Positions 1-7,912 are shown, counted from the stretch's first letter. The stretch is 42,582 nt of DNA from Saccharibacillus kuerlensis DSM 22868 (GCF_000378145.1 NZ_KB899286.1:1-42582); one strand, 5' to 3'. Program-made: numbers and translations. The notes: generated by a model from the letters alone, not told the origin.

Positions 1-72
1 ACTCCGCTCGACTTGCATGTATTAGGCATGCCGCCAGCGTTCGTCCTGAGCCAGGATCAAACTCTCCATTAA
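1..72 (-). rRNA. 16S ribosomal RNA, 5' end only (gene runs off the left edge)
   Basis: Read on the minus strand, this segment has the universal bacterial 16S start: AGAGTTTGATCCTGGCTCAG (beginning near position 65), then ACGAACGCTGGCGGC and the TACATGCAAGTCGAGCGGA stretch that leads into variable region 1. By analogy with E. coli numbering the mature 5' end lies about seven bases before AGAG, near position 72. Only about 70 bases are inside the window, too few to place the genus. An rRNA operon therefore starts here and continues leftward, fed by the promoters at 396-424 and 537-565. Confidence 0.97.
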
Positions 73-317
73 GTCGCAAAGACTTTTGCGACCGCGACTT
101 CATTGCCTGACCCCTTCGGGCTAGAGCAATGAACCAAGCGATCCCTTGATCTTTGCTTTTTAAAGAAAGCACCTTGTGCTCGTTAAAACGTGGCGAGAAT
201 TTTCATTCTCTATATTCTCTTCGCTTCAAGTTACGGCCCGAAGACTTTCACTTGTCGCGGAAACTCCAAATCACTACGCCCGGCTGGGATAAGTGTTTTT
301 CGTTTCTAACTCACTCA

Positions 318-340
318 TTGTTCAGTTTTCAAAGAACAAA
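318..340 (-). promoter_or_regulatory. rRNA leader boxA-like antitermination motif
   Basis: On the minus strand the leader contains TTGTTCTTTGAAAACTGAAC, the conserved block found in rRNA leaders and 16S-23S spacers of Bacillus-type bacteria, whose GTTCTTTGAAAAC core resembles boxA. It lies downstream of both rRNA promoters and upstream of the mature 16S end, as expected for the Nus-factor antitermination site. The remaining leader (73-317) shows no gene. It probably includes the 5' arm of the RNase III processing stem, which cannot be confirmed because the 3' arm is outside the window. Confidence 0.6.
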
Positions 341-395
341 CTCAGTAATGCTTCTTTCCGCCGGTCACTCTTTCGCTCGCAGCAGCAACTCTTAT

Positions 396-424
396 ATATT
401 AGCATGTTCGCTTTCGTTTTACAA
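396..424 (-). promoter_or_regulatory. rRNA operon promoter P2 with A-rich upstream element
   Basis: Minus-strand reading: -35 TTGTAA (419-424), a 17-base spacer, and -10 TAATAT (396-401) preceded by TGC, an extended -10. Just upstream (about 425-450) are two A-runs in phase (GAAAAAAAG and TTTAAAAAAAG), which look like an UP element for the alpha subunit C-terminal domain. This is typical of strong stable-RNA promoters. It sits about 320 bases before the mature 16S end. Confidence 0.75.
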
Positions 425-536
425 GTCTTTTTTTAAATCTTTTTTTCAGCTTCTTACGAAGCATCCATCCTGATTACAATTTCAACTTGCTACTCTTTCG
501 AACATCCCAGAAGCGCCTCAGCTCAACTGGACTTTT

Positions 537-565
537 AGTATATCATTGCCTTCGAACAAGTTCAA
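537..565 (-). promoter_or_regulatory. rRNA operon promoter P1
   Basis: Minus-strand reading: -35 TTGAAC (560-565), a 17-base spacer and -10 TATACT (537-542). With the copy at 396-424 this gives the tandem promoter arrangement usual for rRNA operons. The open reading frames that can be drawn across 150-670 on the plus strand overlap these promoters and the leader and are not credible genes. Confidence 0.7.
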
Positions 566-688
566 CCCCTTTACCAATATTTTTTACGTCGGGAAACATA
601 TTCGCTCTTACTCTTCTGCTTTTCCATCCAATCCCATTTGGTGCTTTCCGTTTAAGTACGTTTAACTACTGACGCACATTCTTTATTG

Positions 689-725
689 AAAAAGATAAAG
701 GAGACGGATATCCGCCTCCTTTATC
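689..725 (-). terminator. Terminator of the pheB-hom-thrB-pheA operon
   Basis: On the minus strand, 55 bases after the pheA stop, a hairpin with arms GATAAAGGAGGCGGAT and ATCCGTCTCCTTTATC (one G-T pair) is followed by a run of five T. It separates the amino-acid operon from the rRNA promoters downstream. Confidence 0.88.
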
Positions 726-780
726 CTCTGTAACCTAGTAAGATACAACAAACGTCATTCATTTTATTCTCTGTTCCATC

Positions 781-1665
781 CTATACCTTTGAACTTGCAT
801 TCTCGTAAGCAAAACAAGGATAGGATCCCAAAAGACGCACCTGACAGCCGAGCGCTTCAATTTCTTGAATTGCTGCCTGCAAGAGGAGTGCATCCCCCGA
901 TTCCAGAACATCGATATAAAAGTAGTAATTGCCGAGCTTCTTTTTGGTTGGACGCGATTCGATTCGGGACAGATTCAGCCTTCTCCATGCAAATGCCGAC
1001 AGCACTTGATGAAGCGCACCCGCATAGTCTTCAGGCAGAATTACCTGCATACTCGTTTTCTCACCTTCGCTGGCCTGCTTCACTTGAAGCGGTGTATGTC
1101 CGATCAGTACAAAACGCGTGTAGTTGTTATCATGATCCGTTACTCGTTCCGCCAATATATCCAGCCCATAGCGCTCTGCACCGAGTTTTGTCGAGAATGC
1201 AGCCCAACCGCTTCCGGGATTAGCAGCTGCTCGAGCGGCGCCTTCGGCCGTACTGCTGGCATTTTCGAGTTCGGTATGCGGCAGGTGTTCGGCAATAAAG
1301 TTTCGGCACTGCGCAATTGCTACTGGATGAGAAAGCACTTTGACGATTTTGGAAAAGTCGACTTCTCCATTCTCCTCAACAAACTCTTCTCGTCGGCCAA
1401 CCAAGTTCTGAAGTGACGGGTATACCCATTCAGCACGCATTGGAATATCCACTTCATTGACCAACCAATCCATATGCAGACTCACCGAGCCCTCGATTGT
1501 GTTTTCAATTGGAATTACCGCGTAATCGGCCTCTCCTTTAACAACCGCCATAAAGACATCGGAGATCACTTTGTAGTGTATAAGCTCGACCGGTTCTGCA
1601 CCGAGCAAATACTCAACCGCTTCATGAGAAACCGATCCAGCGGGAAGCAGTGCAATACGTTTCAT
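781..1665 (-). CDS. pheA: Prephenate dehydratase
   Basis: This enzyme decarboxylates and dehydrates prephenate to phenylpyruvate, the committed step to phenylalanine, in the cytoplasm. The 294-residue product has the family layout: two periplasmic-binding-like lobes (roughly 1-190) with the substrate motif NYTRF, and a C-terminal ACT domain (about 205-285) with the GALH and ESRP motifs that bind phenylalanine for feedback inhibition. No chorismate mutase domain is present, as in Bacillus. The ATG overlaps the thrB stop by four bases, so the two genes are translationally coupled. It is the last gene of pheB-hom-thrB-pheA and is followed by a terminator at 689-725. The length is normal for monofunctional enzymes. 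Confidence 0.96.
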   Translation of the reverse strand: MKRIALLPAGSVSHEAVEYLLGAEPVELIHYKVISDVFMAVVKGEADYAVIPIENTIEGSVSLHMDWLVNEVDIPMRAEWVYPSLQNLVGRREEFVEENGEVDFSKIVKVLSHPVAIAQCRNFIAEHLPHTELENASSTAEGAARAAANPGSGWAAFSTKLGAERYGLDILAERVTDHDNNYTRFVLIGHTPLQVKQASEGEKTSMQVILPEDYAGALHQVLSAFAWRRLNLSRIESRPTKKKLGNYYFYIDVLESGDALLLQAAIQEIEALGCQVRLLGSYPCFAYENASSKV

Positions 1666-2636
1666 GATGAAAGTTCTCCTTTAATCAATTCCAGAAAAAG
1701 GTCTGGATGGATTCCGGTCTCGCAAACGGCGCCCTCCAAATCCGGTTCCAACCATACTGTGCGTGCTTCAATTCCGTTTTCCCTCATCACACTCTGCATA
1801 AATGCTTCGAGCTCTTCGTCCCGTCCTCCATCGCGATCCACTAAAGCCAGCAAGGTCGGTCCTGCTCCACTAAGAGCTGCGCCAAGAGCGCCGCGCTGCG
1901 AAGCTTCCGTCAATACTTTCTCCATCCCGGGTACGAGTGCCGCCCGATACGGCTGGTGAAGTCGGTCGCGCATAGCAGAAGCCAGCAGATCCAATCGTCC
2001 GGAAGAAAGAGCCGCAGTCAGCAGAGAAGAACGGCTGATATTATATACGGCGTCCTGTAAGCTCAACTGCTGAGGAAGTACTGCACGGGCTGCTGTCGTC
2101 GCAAGTTCGAATTCGGGGATAAGTGCCAGCACCTTCAGATTGCGCGGAGGTTCGATTCGCACATAATCCGCGTGTTCTCCATCCCAAGCAGCCGCTATAA
2201 TACCACCGAACAGCGATGCCCCTACGTTATCGGGATGGCGTTCAAGCCCTGTCGCAAGATCGAACAATCGATCATTGGAAAGAGGGTATCCAATTAGTGC
2301 GTTGGCCGCTACCATACCCGCAATGATCGCTGAAGCACTACTTCCCAAGCCACGCGTGAGCGGGATATCCGAACGCATGCCAATTTCCAGCTCGGGAACC
2401 TGCACGCCTGCTGCGTCGAACACAAGCTGCGCCACTTTATAGATCAGATTTTCTTTATCCGCAGGGATCCCTTGAAAGCCTTCCCCTGCAAAATGCACCA
2501 CCGTCTGCTCTGCCTGCCGCATTTCGAGCCAAAGGTATAAGGAAAGGGACATGCCGAGCGTATCGAATCCGGGACCCAGATTAGCCGTACTGGCCGGCAC
2601 TCTGACACGTACCGATCCGACATTTTCGTTTACCAT
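1662..2636 (-). CDS. thrB: Homoserine kinase
   Basis: ThrB phosphorylates L-homoserine with ATP, the step before threonine synthase. The 324-residue protein is a GHMP-family kinase: an early PASTANLGPGFD motif (about 13-24), the ATP-binding loop PLTRGLGSSASA near residue 92, and the C-terminal glycine-rich LSGAGPT motif. The start has a good ribosome site (GGAAGGAG, about 10 bases before ATG). It lies 23 bases after hom and overlaps pheA by four bases. Threonine synthase (thrC) is not in the window. In Bacillus it sits between hom and thrB, so here thrC is elsewhere or lost from the operon. Confidence 0.96.
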   Translation of the reverse strand: MVNENVGSVRVRVPASTANLGPGFDTLGMSLSLYLWLEMRQAEQTVVHFAGEGFQGIPADKENLIYKVAQLVFDAAGVQVPELEIGMRSDIPLTRGLGSSASAIIAGMVAANALIGYPLSNDRLFDLATGLERHPDNVGASLFGGIIAAAWDGEHADYVRIEPPRNLKVLALIPEFELATTAARAVLPQQLSLQDAVYNISRSSLLTAALSSGRLDLLASAMRDRLHQPYRAALVPGMEKVLTEASQRGALGAALSGAGPTLLALVDRDGGRDEELEAFMQSVMRENGIEARTVWLEPDLEGAVCETGIHPDLFLELIKGELSS

Positions 2637-2659
2637 GATGTTTCTGCTCCTTCCGGTAC

Positions 2660-3952
2660 TTAGCCTTCCACCCGATACACGCTGACGATCCGGCGAACCA
2701 CTTCAAGTTCTCCGAAACGCTTCAATACTTTATCAATGCTTTCCTTGCTGGCCTGGTGTGTGACAATTACAATCTCCGCATCCGGGTTTAGCTCATTCGG
2801 CTGCTGGACCACCGAAGCAAGACTGACTTCGTATTCGGTGAAAATTTGTGTAATGCGTGCCAACACCCCGGCTTTATCGTCCACATGCAGCAAAATGAAG
2901 TTTTTAAACATGATTTCAGAGTCGTTCTTCAGCTTTTTCGGCTTGTTAGGCGCGATCTGCTTCAGTCCGTTAACACCGAGGCGCAAGTTTTTGATAACCG
3001 AAACCAAATCTGCAACGACAGATGTAGCAGTCGGCATCTCTCCGGCTCCAGCTCCATAGAACATCGTTTCTCCAACTGCTTCTCCATAGACATATACCGC
3101 GTTGAATACGCCGCTTACGGAAGCGATGGGATGCGAAGTTTTGACCATTGTCGGCTGGACACTGATTGAGATTGCATCATCCTCGCGGTCGGCGATCCCC
3201 AGCAGCTTGATCTCGTATCCGAGATTTTTGGCATAAGCGATGTCGGCCTGACTAACGCTCGTTATTCCTTTGACTTGTACATCGGCCAATTCGACGTTTG
3301 TACGGAAACCGAGTGTCCCCAGTATGGTCATTTTGCGTGCCGAATCCAGACCTTCGACATCCGAAGTGGGATCCGACTCGGCGTATCCAAGCTGCTGCGC
3401 TTCCTTGAGCACTGTTTCGTAGGAGACACCCTCTTTGCTCATTTTTGTGAGCATGTAGTTAGTCGTTCCGTTGACGATCCCCATGATTTTGGTAATTCGA
3501 TCTGAGGAAAATCCTTCGATTAACGTTCGGATAATCGGAATACCGCCGGCTACACTTGCTTCGTAGAACACATCGCATTTCATTTCCTGAGCTTTAGCCA
3601 AAATTTCCGTGCCGTACAGCGCCATCAAATCTTTGTTTGCCGTGACAATATGCTTGCCTTGGGAGAGCGCTTCGAGAATATAAGTGCGAGTCTGTTCTAC
3701 GCCGCCCATCACTTCCACAATCACATCGATCTCCGGATCGCGGATGACTTCCCAAGGGTCATCTGTCAATTTGGAAGCGTCGATCGGAATGTTGCGCGTC
3801 TTCTCACGATCCTTGACGGAAATCTTTTCGATTACGATCGGCGAGCCGACCTGCCCACTCAAATCTTCCTGATGCATTTCCACAATTCGCACAACACCCG
3901 TTCCTACTGTTCCCAGACCGAGCAGTCCTACTTTTACCGGCTTATTACTCAC
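2660..3952 (-). CDS. hom: Homoserine dehydrogenase
   Basis: Hom reduces aspartate semialdehyde to homoserine, at the branch to threonine and methionine. The 430-residue product has an N-terminal Rossmann fold (GLLGLGTVGTG), a central catalytic domain with the NGTTNY stretch, and a C-terminal ACT domain (LLHVDDKAGVLARI) likely to sense threonine. The frame stays open for 26 more codons to an ATG at 4030. I prefer the GTG at 3952 because GGGGAGG lies nine bases upstream, the protein then begins SNKPVKVG like its relatives, and the extra segment is unlike any known N-terminus. It is 96 bases downstream of pheB. Confidence 0.94.
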   Translation of the reverse strand: MSNKPVKVGLLGLGTVGTGVVRIVEMHQEDLSGQVGSPIVIEKISVKDREKTRNIPIDASKLTDDPWEVIRDPEIDVIVEVMGGVEQTRTYILEALSQGKHIVTANKDLMALYGTEILAKAQEMKCDVFYEASVAGGIPIIRTLIEGFSSDRITKIMGIVNGTTNYMLTKMSKEGVSYETVLKEAQQLGYAESDPTSDVEGLDSARKMTILGTLGFRTNVELADVQVKGITSVSQADIAYAKNLGYEIKLLGIADREDDAISISVQPTMVKTSHPIASVSGVFNAVYVYGEAVGETMFYGAGAGEMPTATSVVADLVSVIKNLRLGVNGLKQIAPNKPKKLKNDSEIMFKNFILLHVDDKAGVLARITQIFTEYEVSLASVVQQPNELNPDAEIVIVTHQASKESIDKVLKRFGELEVVRRIVSVYRVEG

Positions 3953-4048
3953 GTACAATTTCCTCCCCGTCCCTATGCAGTCCTTGCTATGGCAATGATT
4001 TGCCGCATCTGCTGCCTGTTCCGATTTCAAAAACTGTGCTGCCTTCGA

Positions 4049-4486
4049 TTATCCTTGTCCAATGACAACAACGCGGCTGACACCAGCCACCGATTCAAGT
4101 GATGCGGTCAGCTGGCTGAGTTCATCCTGCAGTCTTGACGTTTCTACCGATAATACCACATTCGCACTTCCCTGCAGCGGGATGCTCTGATTGATGGTCA
4201 GTACATTCCCGCCGCTTTCCGCAATCAGACCCAATACTTTGAATAAAACGCCTGCCTTATGCTCTAGAAGCAGCGACAGCGTCACCAATCTCTCCCGATC
4301 CAACTGGTTAACCTGGTGAATGCCGTCCTTGTACTTATAAAAAGCGCTCCGGCTGATTCCTGCGATTGCTACCGCTTCGTTAACCGTCTTCGCCTGACCG
4401 CCGGCCAGCAGCTCCTTAACGTGCAGTGTTTTCAAAATCGCTTCGGGTAAAATGTCTTCTCTAGCCAGATAATAACGCTCTTTCAT
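4049..4486 (-). CDS. pheB: ACT domain protein PheB (UPF0735 family)
   Basis: A 145-residue protein with an N-terminal part that looks like a small helix-turn-helix (residues 30-55, with the stretch VNEAVAIAGISRSAFYKY) and a C-terminal ACT domain (about 70-143), the fold that binds amino acids as effectors. PheB is encoded between obg and pheA in Bacillus. Its biochemical role is not established, although the name suggests phenylalanine metabolism. Here it heads pheB-hom-thrB-pheA, which supports a regulatory or ligand-sensing role for that operon (inference). The ribosome site AAGGAGAGG lies eight bases before ATG, and a strong promoter sits at 4529-4558. Confidence 0.92.
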   Translation of the reverse strand: MKERYYLAREDILPEAILKTLHVKELLAGGQAKTVNEAVAIAGISRSAFYKYKDGIHQVNQLDRERLVTLSLLLEHKAGVLFKVLGLIAESGGNVLTINQSIPLQGSANVVLSVETSRLQDELSQLTASLESVAGVSRVVVIGQG

Positions 4487-4528
4487 AAAAGTCCTCTCCT
4501 TAAAGACTGCTGTTTTCGTATAGCGGAC

Positions 4529-4558
4529 ATTATATCGAAGAAATCAACTCAGCGTCAA
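4529..4558 (-). promoter_or_regulatory. Promoter of the pheB-hom-thrB-pheA operon
   Basis: Minus-strand reading: -35 TTGACG (4553-4558), an 18-base spacer and a perfect -10 TATAAT (4529-4534). The transcript would start near 4522, about 35 bases before the pheB ATG, leaving no room for a riboswitch or T-box. Confidence 0.85.
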
Positions 4559-4620
4559 CCCTTTACAGCAAAAAAGTTACATAGAGCGTCAAATCTTCAC
4601 CGTTCTTCTTTCAATAAAAT

Positions 4621-4659
4621 AAAAAAGACGGGTATCGAATTCAAGAGATTCGATACCCG
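4621..4659 (-). terminator. Terminator of the spo0B-obg transcript
   Basis: Read on the minus strand: a 12-bp perfect stem (CGGGTATCGAAT with ATTCGATACCCG, seven-base loop) and then GTC and six T. It lies about 500 bases after the obg stop and directly downstream of the hairpin repeat array, so the array should be inside the obg transcript. Confidence 0.9.
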
Positions 4660-4959
4660 CCCTTATCGCATAGCAGTCCATAAGACTGCACCTGCGATCC
4701 TCTATCCATCGCACAGCAGCACATTTAGCTGCGCCTGCAATCCTTTATCCATCGCACAGCGGCTGATAAAGCCGCGTATGCGATCCCTTATCTATCGCAC
4801 AGCGGCTCATAAAGCCGCGCCTGCGATCCCTTATCCATCGCACAGCGGCTCATAAAGCCGCGCCTGCGATCCCTTATCCATCGCACAGCGGCTCATAAAG
4901 CCGCGCCTGCGATCCCTTATCCATCGCACAGCGGCTCATAAAGCCGCGCCTGCGATCCC
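4659..4959 (-). repeat. Seven tandem 43-bp units, each an imperfect palindrome, in the obg 3' untranslated region
   Basis: Units begin at about 4659, 4702, 4745, 4788, 4831, 4874 and 4917, with an exact 43-base period. The last four are nearly identical and the first three (closest to the terminator) have diverged. Each unit holds an outer pairing ATCGCA/TGCGAT, a small internal loop, an inner pairing GCGGCT/AGCCGC and a five-base loop (CATAA in plus-strand reading). Unit 1 has the inner stem GCAGTC/GACTGC, so three base pairs changed on both sides. Unit 2 keeps GCAGC/GCTGC, and its altered outer pair stays paired only as G-U in the minus-strand RNA. A 43-base period shifts the reading frame, so it does not encode a repeat protein. 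There are no unique spacers, so it is not CRISPR. The function is unknown. Confidence 0.93.
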
Positions 4960-4966
4960 TTCCTTA

Positions 4967-4998
4967 GAGGCTTCTTTTTTTATAAAAAAAGAAGCCTC
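4967..4998. repeat. Perfect 32-bp palindrome with T7/A7 core
   Basis: GAGGCTTC followed by seven T, then TA, seven A and GAAGCCTC: the two halves are exact reverse complements. As RNA on either strand it could form a very long hairpin. Because the T-run is inside the stem and no T-run follows on the minus strand, it is not a textbook terminator, though it could pause polymerase or be a processing or stability element. It lies between the 43-bp repeat array and the obg stop. Confidence 0.8.
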
Positions 4999-5025
4999 CC
5001 CAATCCCCGAGCCGACATGCAGGCG

Positions 5026-5152
5026 AGGGATATTCCCCTCCCCCACCTCAGCGAGCGGTTTGCGATTGGAGCGACTTTTGGCTTTCCTTCTACTCCCGGA
5101 ATCGATTAGAGTCCGGAGAGGAAAACAACCCGGAGCGACACTCGCAAACCGC
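5026..5152. repeat. Nested inverted repeats just downstream of the obg stop
   Basis: GCGGTTTGCGA (5055-5065) is the exact reverse complement of TCGCAAACCGC (5142-5152). Between them lies a second, smaller complementary pair (CTCCCGGA near 5093 with TCCGGAGAG near 5112), so the segment could fold into one long branched hairpin starting eight bases after the obg stop. A direct repeat GGAGCGAC occurs at 5068 and 5132. A further small inverted repeat (GAGGG/CCCTC arms) lies at about 5024-5040. No coding region or promoter was found in 4990-5160. Confidence 0.6.
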
Positions 5153-5160
5153 GAGCACGC

Positions 5161-6471
5161 TTAATAATAACTACTACCCTCAACAAACTCGAACTCGAAC
5201 TCCCCGATCCGTACGATCGTACCGTCCTTCGCACCGCGTTTGCGAAGCTCTTCGTCCACGCCCATATGACGCATGGTACGGGCCAGCTTCAGGATTGCTT
5301 CGTGAGTATTCAGCTGCATCCGTTTCATCAGACGCTCGATCTTCGCACTTTCCACGACGAACATCTCATTCTCACGGCGAATCGTGAATCCTTCGTCCTC
5401 AACCTCTTCGGCGCGATAAACTTTACGCTCGGATTGGTCTGCCGTTTCTTCGATTGCCGGAGCTTCCGGAATGGAATCCAGAACATCGGCAGCTCGGTAC
5501 ATCAACTCTTGTACACCCTGACGAGTCAGAGAAGAGATCGGCATGATTTCGAGTTCTGGATTAACCTCCGCTACCTTCTCTTTGAAAATACGCAGATTCT
5601 CTTCGGAATCCGGCATATCCATTTTGTTGGCGGCTACAATCTGTGGACGATTTTCAAGCTCTGCATTGTACAGCTTGATCTCTTCATTGATCTTCACCCA
5701 ATCCTCAAAAGGATCACGTCCTTCGGAACCGGACATATCCACCACATGGATAATAACCCGCGTCCGCTCGACATGGCGAAGGAACTCATGTCCCAGACCA
5801 ATACCTTCATGCGCGCCTTCGATCAGACCCGGCAGATCGGCCATTACGAAACTGCGGCCTTCCCCTACGCCAACTACACCAAGGTTCGGAGTAATGGTCG
5901 TGAAATGATACGCGCCGATCTTCGGTGTCGCACCGGATACAACCGACAGCAGCGTCGATTTGCCTACGCTCGGGAAACCGACAAGGCCTACATCCGCCAT
6001 GACTTTAAGCTCAAGCACAATATAACGTTCTTGACCTTCTTCACCGTTTTCCGCCAGCTCGGGAGCCGGATTGTTCGGTGTCGCAAAACGAATATTGCCG
6101 CGTCCGCCGCGTCCGCCGCGGGCAATAACGAGCTGTTGGCCGTTTCGCGTCATATCTGCCAGCACTTCCTGTGTATCGTCGTCAATAATAAGTGTACCTG
6201 GCGGAATTCTTACAACCATACTTTCGGCATTCGCACCGTGCTGACTCTTATTGCGCCCTTTTTCTCCGCGCTGTGCCTTGAAGTGGCGCTGATAACGGAA
6301 GTCCATCAGTGTACGCAGACCTTCGTCCACACGGAAGATGACGTCGCCGCCTTTGCCTCCGTCGCCGCCGGCAGGACCGCCGTTCGGCACGTACTTTTCA
6401 CGCCGGAACGAAACGATACCGTCGCCTCCGTCGCCGCCTTTTACATAAATCTTCGCTTTATCTACAAACAT
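5161..6471 (-). CDS. obg: GTPase Obg (CgtA)
   Basis: Obg is an essential GTPase of 50S subunit assembly that also affects the stress response and sporulation. The 436-residue protein has the glycine-rich Obg fold (1-158), the G domain (G1 GFPSVGKS at 165-172, G3 DLPGLIEG, G4 NKMD) and a C-terminal OCT domain (about 355-430). An open frame extends ten codons upstream to 6501. The ATG at 6471 is preferred because GAGGTGAG lies five bases upstream and the protein then starts [16 protein letters not shown], as in nearly all relatives. It follows spo0B in the order seen in Bacillus. Its transcript appears to carry an unusually long structured 3' region. Confidence 0.96.
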   Translation of the reverse strand: MFVDKAKIYVKGGDGGDGIVSFRREKYVPNGGPAGGDGGKGGDVIFRVDEGLRTLMDFRYQRHFKAQRGEKGRNKSQHGANAESMVVRIPPGTLIIDDDTQEVLADMTRNGQQLVIARGGRGGRGNIRFATPNNPAPELAENGEEGQERYIVLELKVMADVGLVGFPSVGKSTLLSVVSGATPKIGAYHFTTITPNLGVVGVGEGRSFVMADLPGLIEGAHEGIGLGHEFLRHVERTRVIIHVVDMSGSEGRDPFEDWVKINEEIKLYNAELENRPQIVAANKMDMPDSEENLRIFKEKVAEVNPELEIMPISSLTRQGVQELMYRAADVLDSIPEAPAIEETADQSERKVYRAEEVEDEGFTIRRENEMFVVESAKIERLMKRMQLNTHEAILKLARTMRHMGVDEELRKRGAKDGTIVRIGEFEFEFVEGSSYY

Positions 6472-6624
6472 GAACTCACCTCTTCTAAATCGTATACTCA
6501 AACTGCAAATCAGCTCAGACTCGAAAACGGTATTTCTTCCTTCCGCTTCACGAAAGCCTCGCCACGTATCGAAGCTGCCGCGATTGAAACAGAGACGATC
6601 AGTTTGGGCATACGCACTTTAAGT

Positions 6625-7368
6625 TTAAACAGGAAGCTTCCAACGAATCAGCGTACCCCCATCGATAAGTTCCATCGGCAGTGTGCAGGGCTTAAGCGCT
6701 TCTTTGACCGCATGATGGAGCATAGGGGCTGCTTCCGAATCATCATCTGTATCCGTATCTGTTTCGATAAACAAAGTGGCTTCTCCGCCTTGTTCGCCAA
6801 ATACGATTCGGAGCGCCGGCTCCATGGATCGCTCTGCCATTCCCGAATAGCGATAAGCCGCCATTCCTGCTCTTAGAGCCCGAACAAGAGCCGCTTCTTC
6901 TTCTAAAGTCAAACTTCCTGCATAATGAAGGTCTTCATCTACCTCGACACGAAGCGCAATCTCCCTATTCTCCCCTTTAATAGTCATCAGGTAGAATACG
7001 AGTTCCGGCAGTCCAAGCTTGGCAATGCGACTTTCTCTATGCATGTCTTCGCTCACGCGCTCGACAATTTCTCCAACGCGCTCCGTCTTACCCATTCTGG
7101 CGTAACCGAAAATCACTTGGAGTTCGTTCATCCAATCATGCCGCTGGTGACTGAGAACATCAAGAAAAAACTGCTGCAGCGATTGTCTCAATTCCTCAAG
7201 TTCCCGCTTTCTGCGCCGTCTTTCCTGCCCAGACATGAGCAGAAATACACCGGCAAGCCAGACCGCGAGCAGAACGAACATAACCGCTCTCGGAAAAATC
7301 CAGGCCAGAATCAAAGGAACGGCGACAGACAGCGGCATTAATAAGGATAACTCCCTCCACTTTCTCAT
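6625..7368 (-). CDS. spo0B: Spo0B-like sporulation phosphotransferase with N-terminal membrane segments
   Basis: Spo0B passes phosphate from Spo0F to Spo0A in the sporulation phosphorelay. The 247-residue product contains the family hallmark LSHQRHDWMNELQ with the phosphorylatable histidine at residue 77, followed by the dimerisation helices and a degenerate ATPase-like C-terminal half. Its place between rpmA and obg is the Spo0B position in Bacillus. Residues 8-46 form two hydrophobic segments separated by a short PRA turn, followed by a basic stretch (QERRRRKRELEEL). B. subtilis Spo0B is shorter (192 residues) and soluble, so this version is probably membrane-anchored. The ribosome site GGAGAGGG precedes the ATG, and there is a promoter at 7440-7468. 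Confidence 0.88.
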   Translation of the reverse strand: MRKWRELSLLMPLSVAVPLILAWIFPRAVMFVLLAVWLAGVFLLMSGQERRRRKRELEELRQSLQQFFLDVLSHQRHDWMNELQVIFGYARMGKTERVGEIVERVSEDMHRESRIAKLGLPELVFYLMTIKGENREIALRVEVDEDLHYAGSLTLEEEAALVRALRAGMAAYRYSGMAERSMEPALRIVFGEQGGEATLFIETDTDTDDDSEAAPMLHHAVKEALKPCTLPMELIDGGTLIRWKLPV

Positions 7369-7439
7369 CGGCCCTCTCCGTTTCTGATCATAGTCAACAT
7401 ACGTCTTTTACAGAGTTCTGCAAGGATCTACTAAATTTG

Positions 7440-7468
7440 AGTATACCCAGAATCCGGCAAAATTCCAA
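7440..7468 (-). promoter_or_regulatory. Promoter for spo0B-obg
   Basis: Minus-strand reading: -35 TTGGAA (7463-7468), a 17-base spacer and -10 TATACT (7440-7445). It lies between the rpmA terminator and spo0B, giving spo0B-obg their own transcript. No clear Spo0A box was seen in 7369-7520. Confidence 0.7.
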
Positions 7469-7524
7469 GCAGCGAAGCTCTTAAGCAGACTGTTTACAAC
7501 GCTAGAGCTTAAATGGCCTCTCAA

Positions 7525-7556
7525 CAAAAAAAGACCTTCGGTACGAATACCGAAGG
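7525..7556 (-). terminator. Terminator of rplU-prp-rpmA
   Basis: On the minus strand, arms CCTTCGGTA and TACCGAAGG around a four-base loop are followed by TC and a long T-run. It lies just after the rpmA stop. Confidence 0.9.
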
Positions 7557-7578
7557 CTTCTTGATTACCCGTTAGGTC

Positions 7579-7890
7579 TTAGGCCTCTACGGAAGCTGCT
7601 ACGTCAGCAACTTGCACCGGGTAGACGCTGACTTTTTTGCGGTCACGGCCGAGACGTTCAAACTTTACAACGCCATCGATGAGGGCAAACAAAGTGTCGT
7701 CTTTGCCGATACCTACGTTCGTTCCCGGGTGAATTTTCGTTCCGCGCTGACGGAAAATGATACCGCCGCCGCGTACGGCTTGACCGTCTGCACGCTTAGC
7801 GCCAAGGCGCTTCGAGTGACTGTCACGTCCGTTTTTCGTCGAACCTACACCTTTTTTGGAAGCGAATAACTGGAGATCCAATTTCAACAT
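7579..7890 (-). CDS. rpmA: Ribosomal protein bL27 with cleavable N-terminal extension
   Basis: bL27 reaches the peptidyl-transferase centre of the 50S subunit. The 103-residue protein begins [10 protein letters not shown] followed by [14 protein letters not shown]. The first part is the Firmicute-specific extension that the protease Prp removes after the LQLFA residues, exposing the basic tail needed in the ribosome. The rest matches L27 ([28 protein letters not shown]). The protease gene lies immediately upstream, 22 bases away, and rplU before that. A strong GGAGG site precedes the ATG. Confidence 0.98.
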   Translation of the reverse strand: MLKLDLQLFASKKGVGSTKNGRDSHSKRLGAKRADGQAVRGGGIIFRQRGTKIHPGTNVGIGKDDTLFALIDGVVKFERLGRDRKKVSVYPVQVADVAASVEA

Positions 7891-7912
7891 GGTGGTCTAC
7901 CTCCTTCTTTAA

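Noticed and set aside
153-672. Two small plus-strand frames in the rRNA promoter region
   Set aside because: They run across the rRNA leader and both promoters and show no ribosome site or protein-like composition.
4659-4959. CRISPR array
   Set aside because: The 43-base units abut each other without unique spacers, and no cas genes are present.
4659-4959. Gene for a tandem-repeat protein
   Set aside because: The period is not a multiple of three, so the frame shifts with every unit.
6472-6610. A 33-codon frame (starting MPKLIVSVS) between spo0B and obg
   Set aside because: No ribosome site before its ATG and no recognisable pattern; probably chance in an intergenic gap.
5266-6876. A 536-codon plus-strand open frame opposite obg and spo0B
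   Set aside because: It is antisense to two well-recognised genes, has no ribosome site, and its composition (rich in R, H, F, I and T) is what a mirrored GC-biased codon pattern gives.
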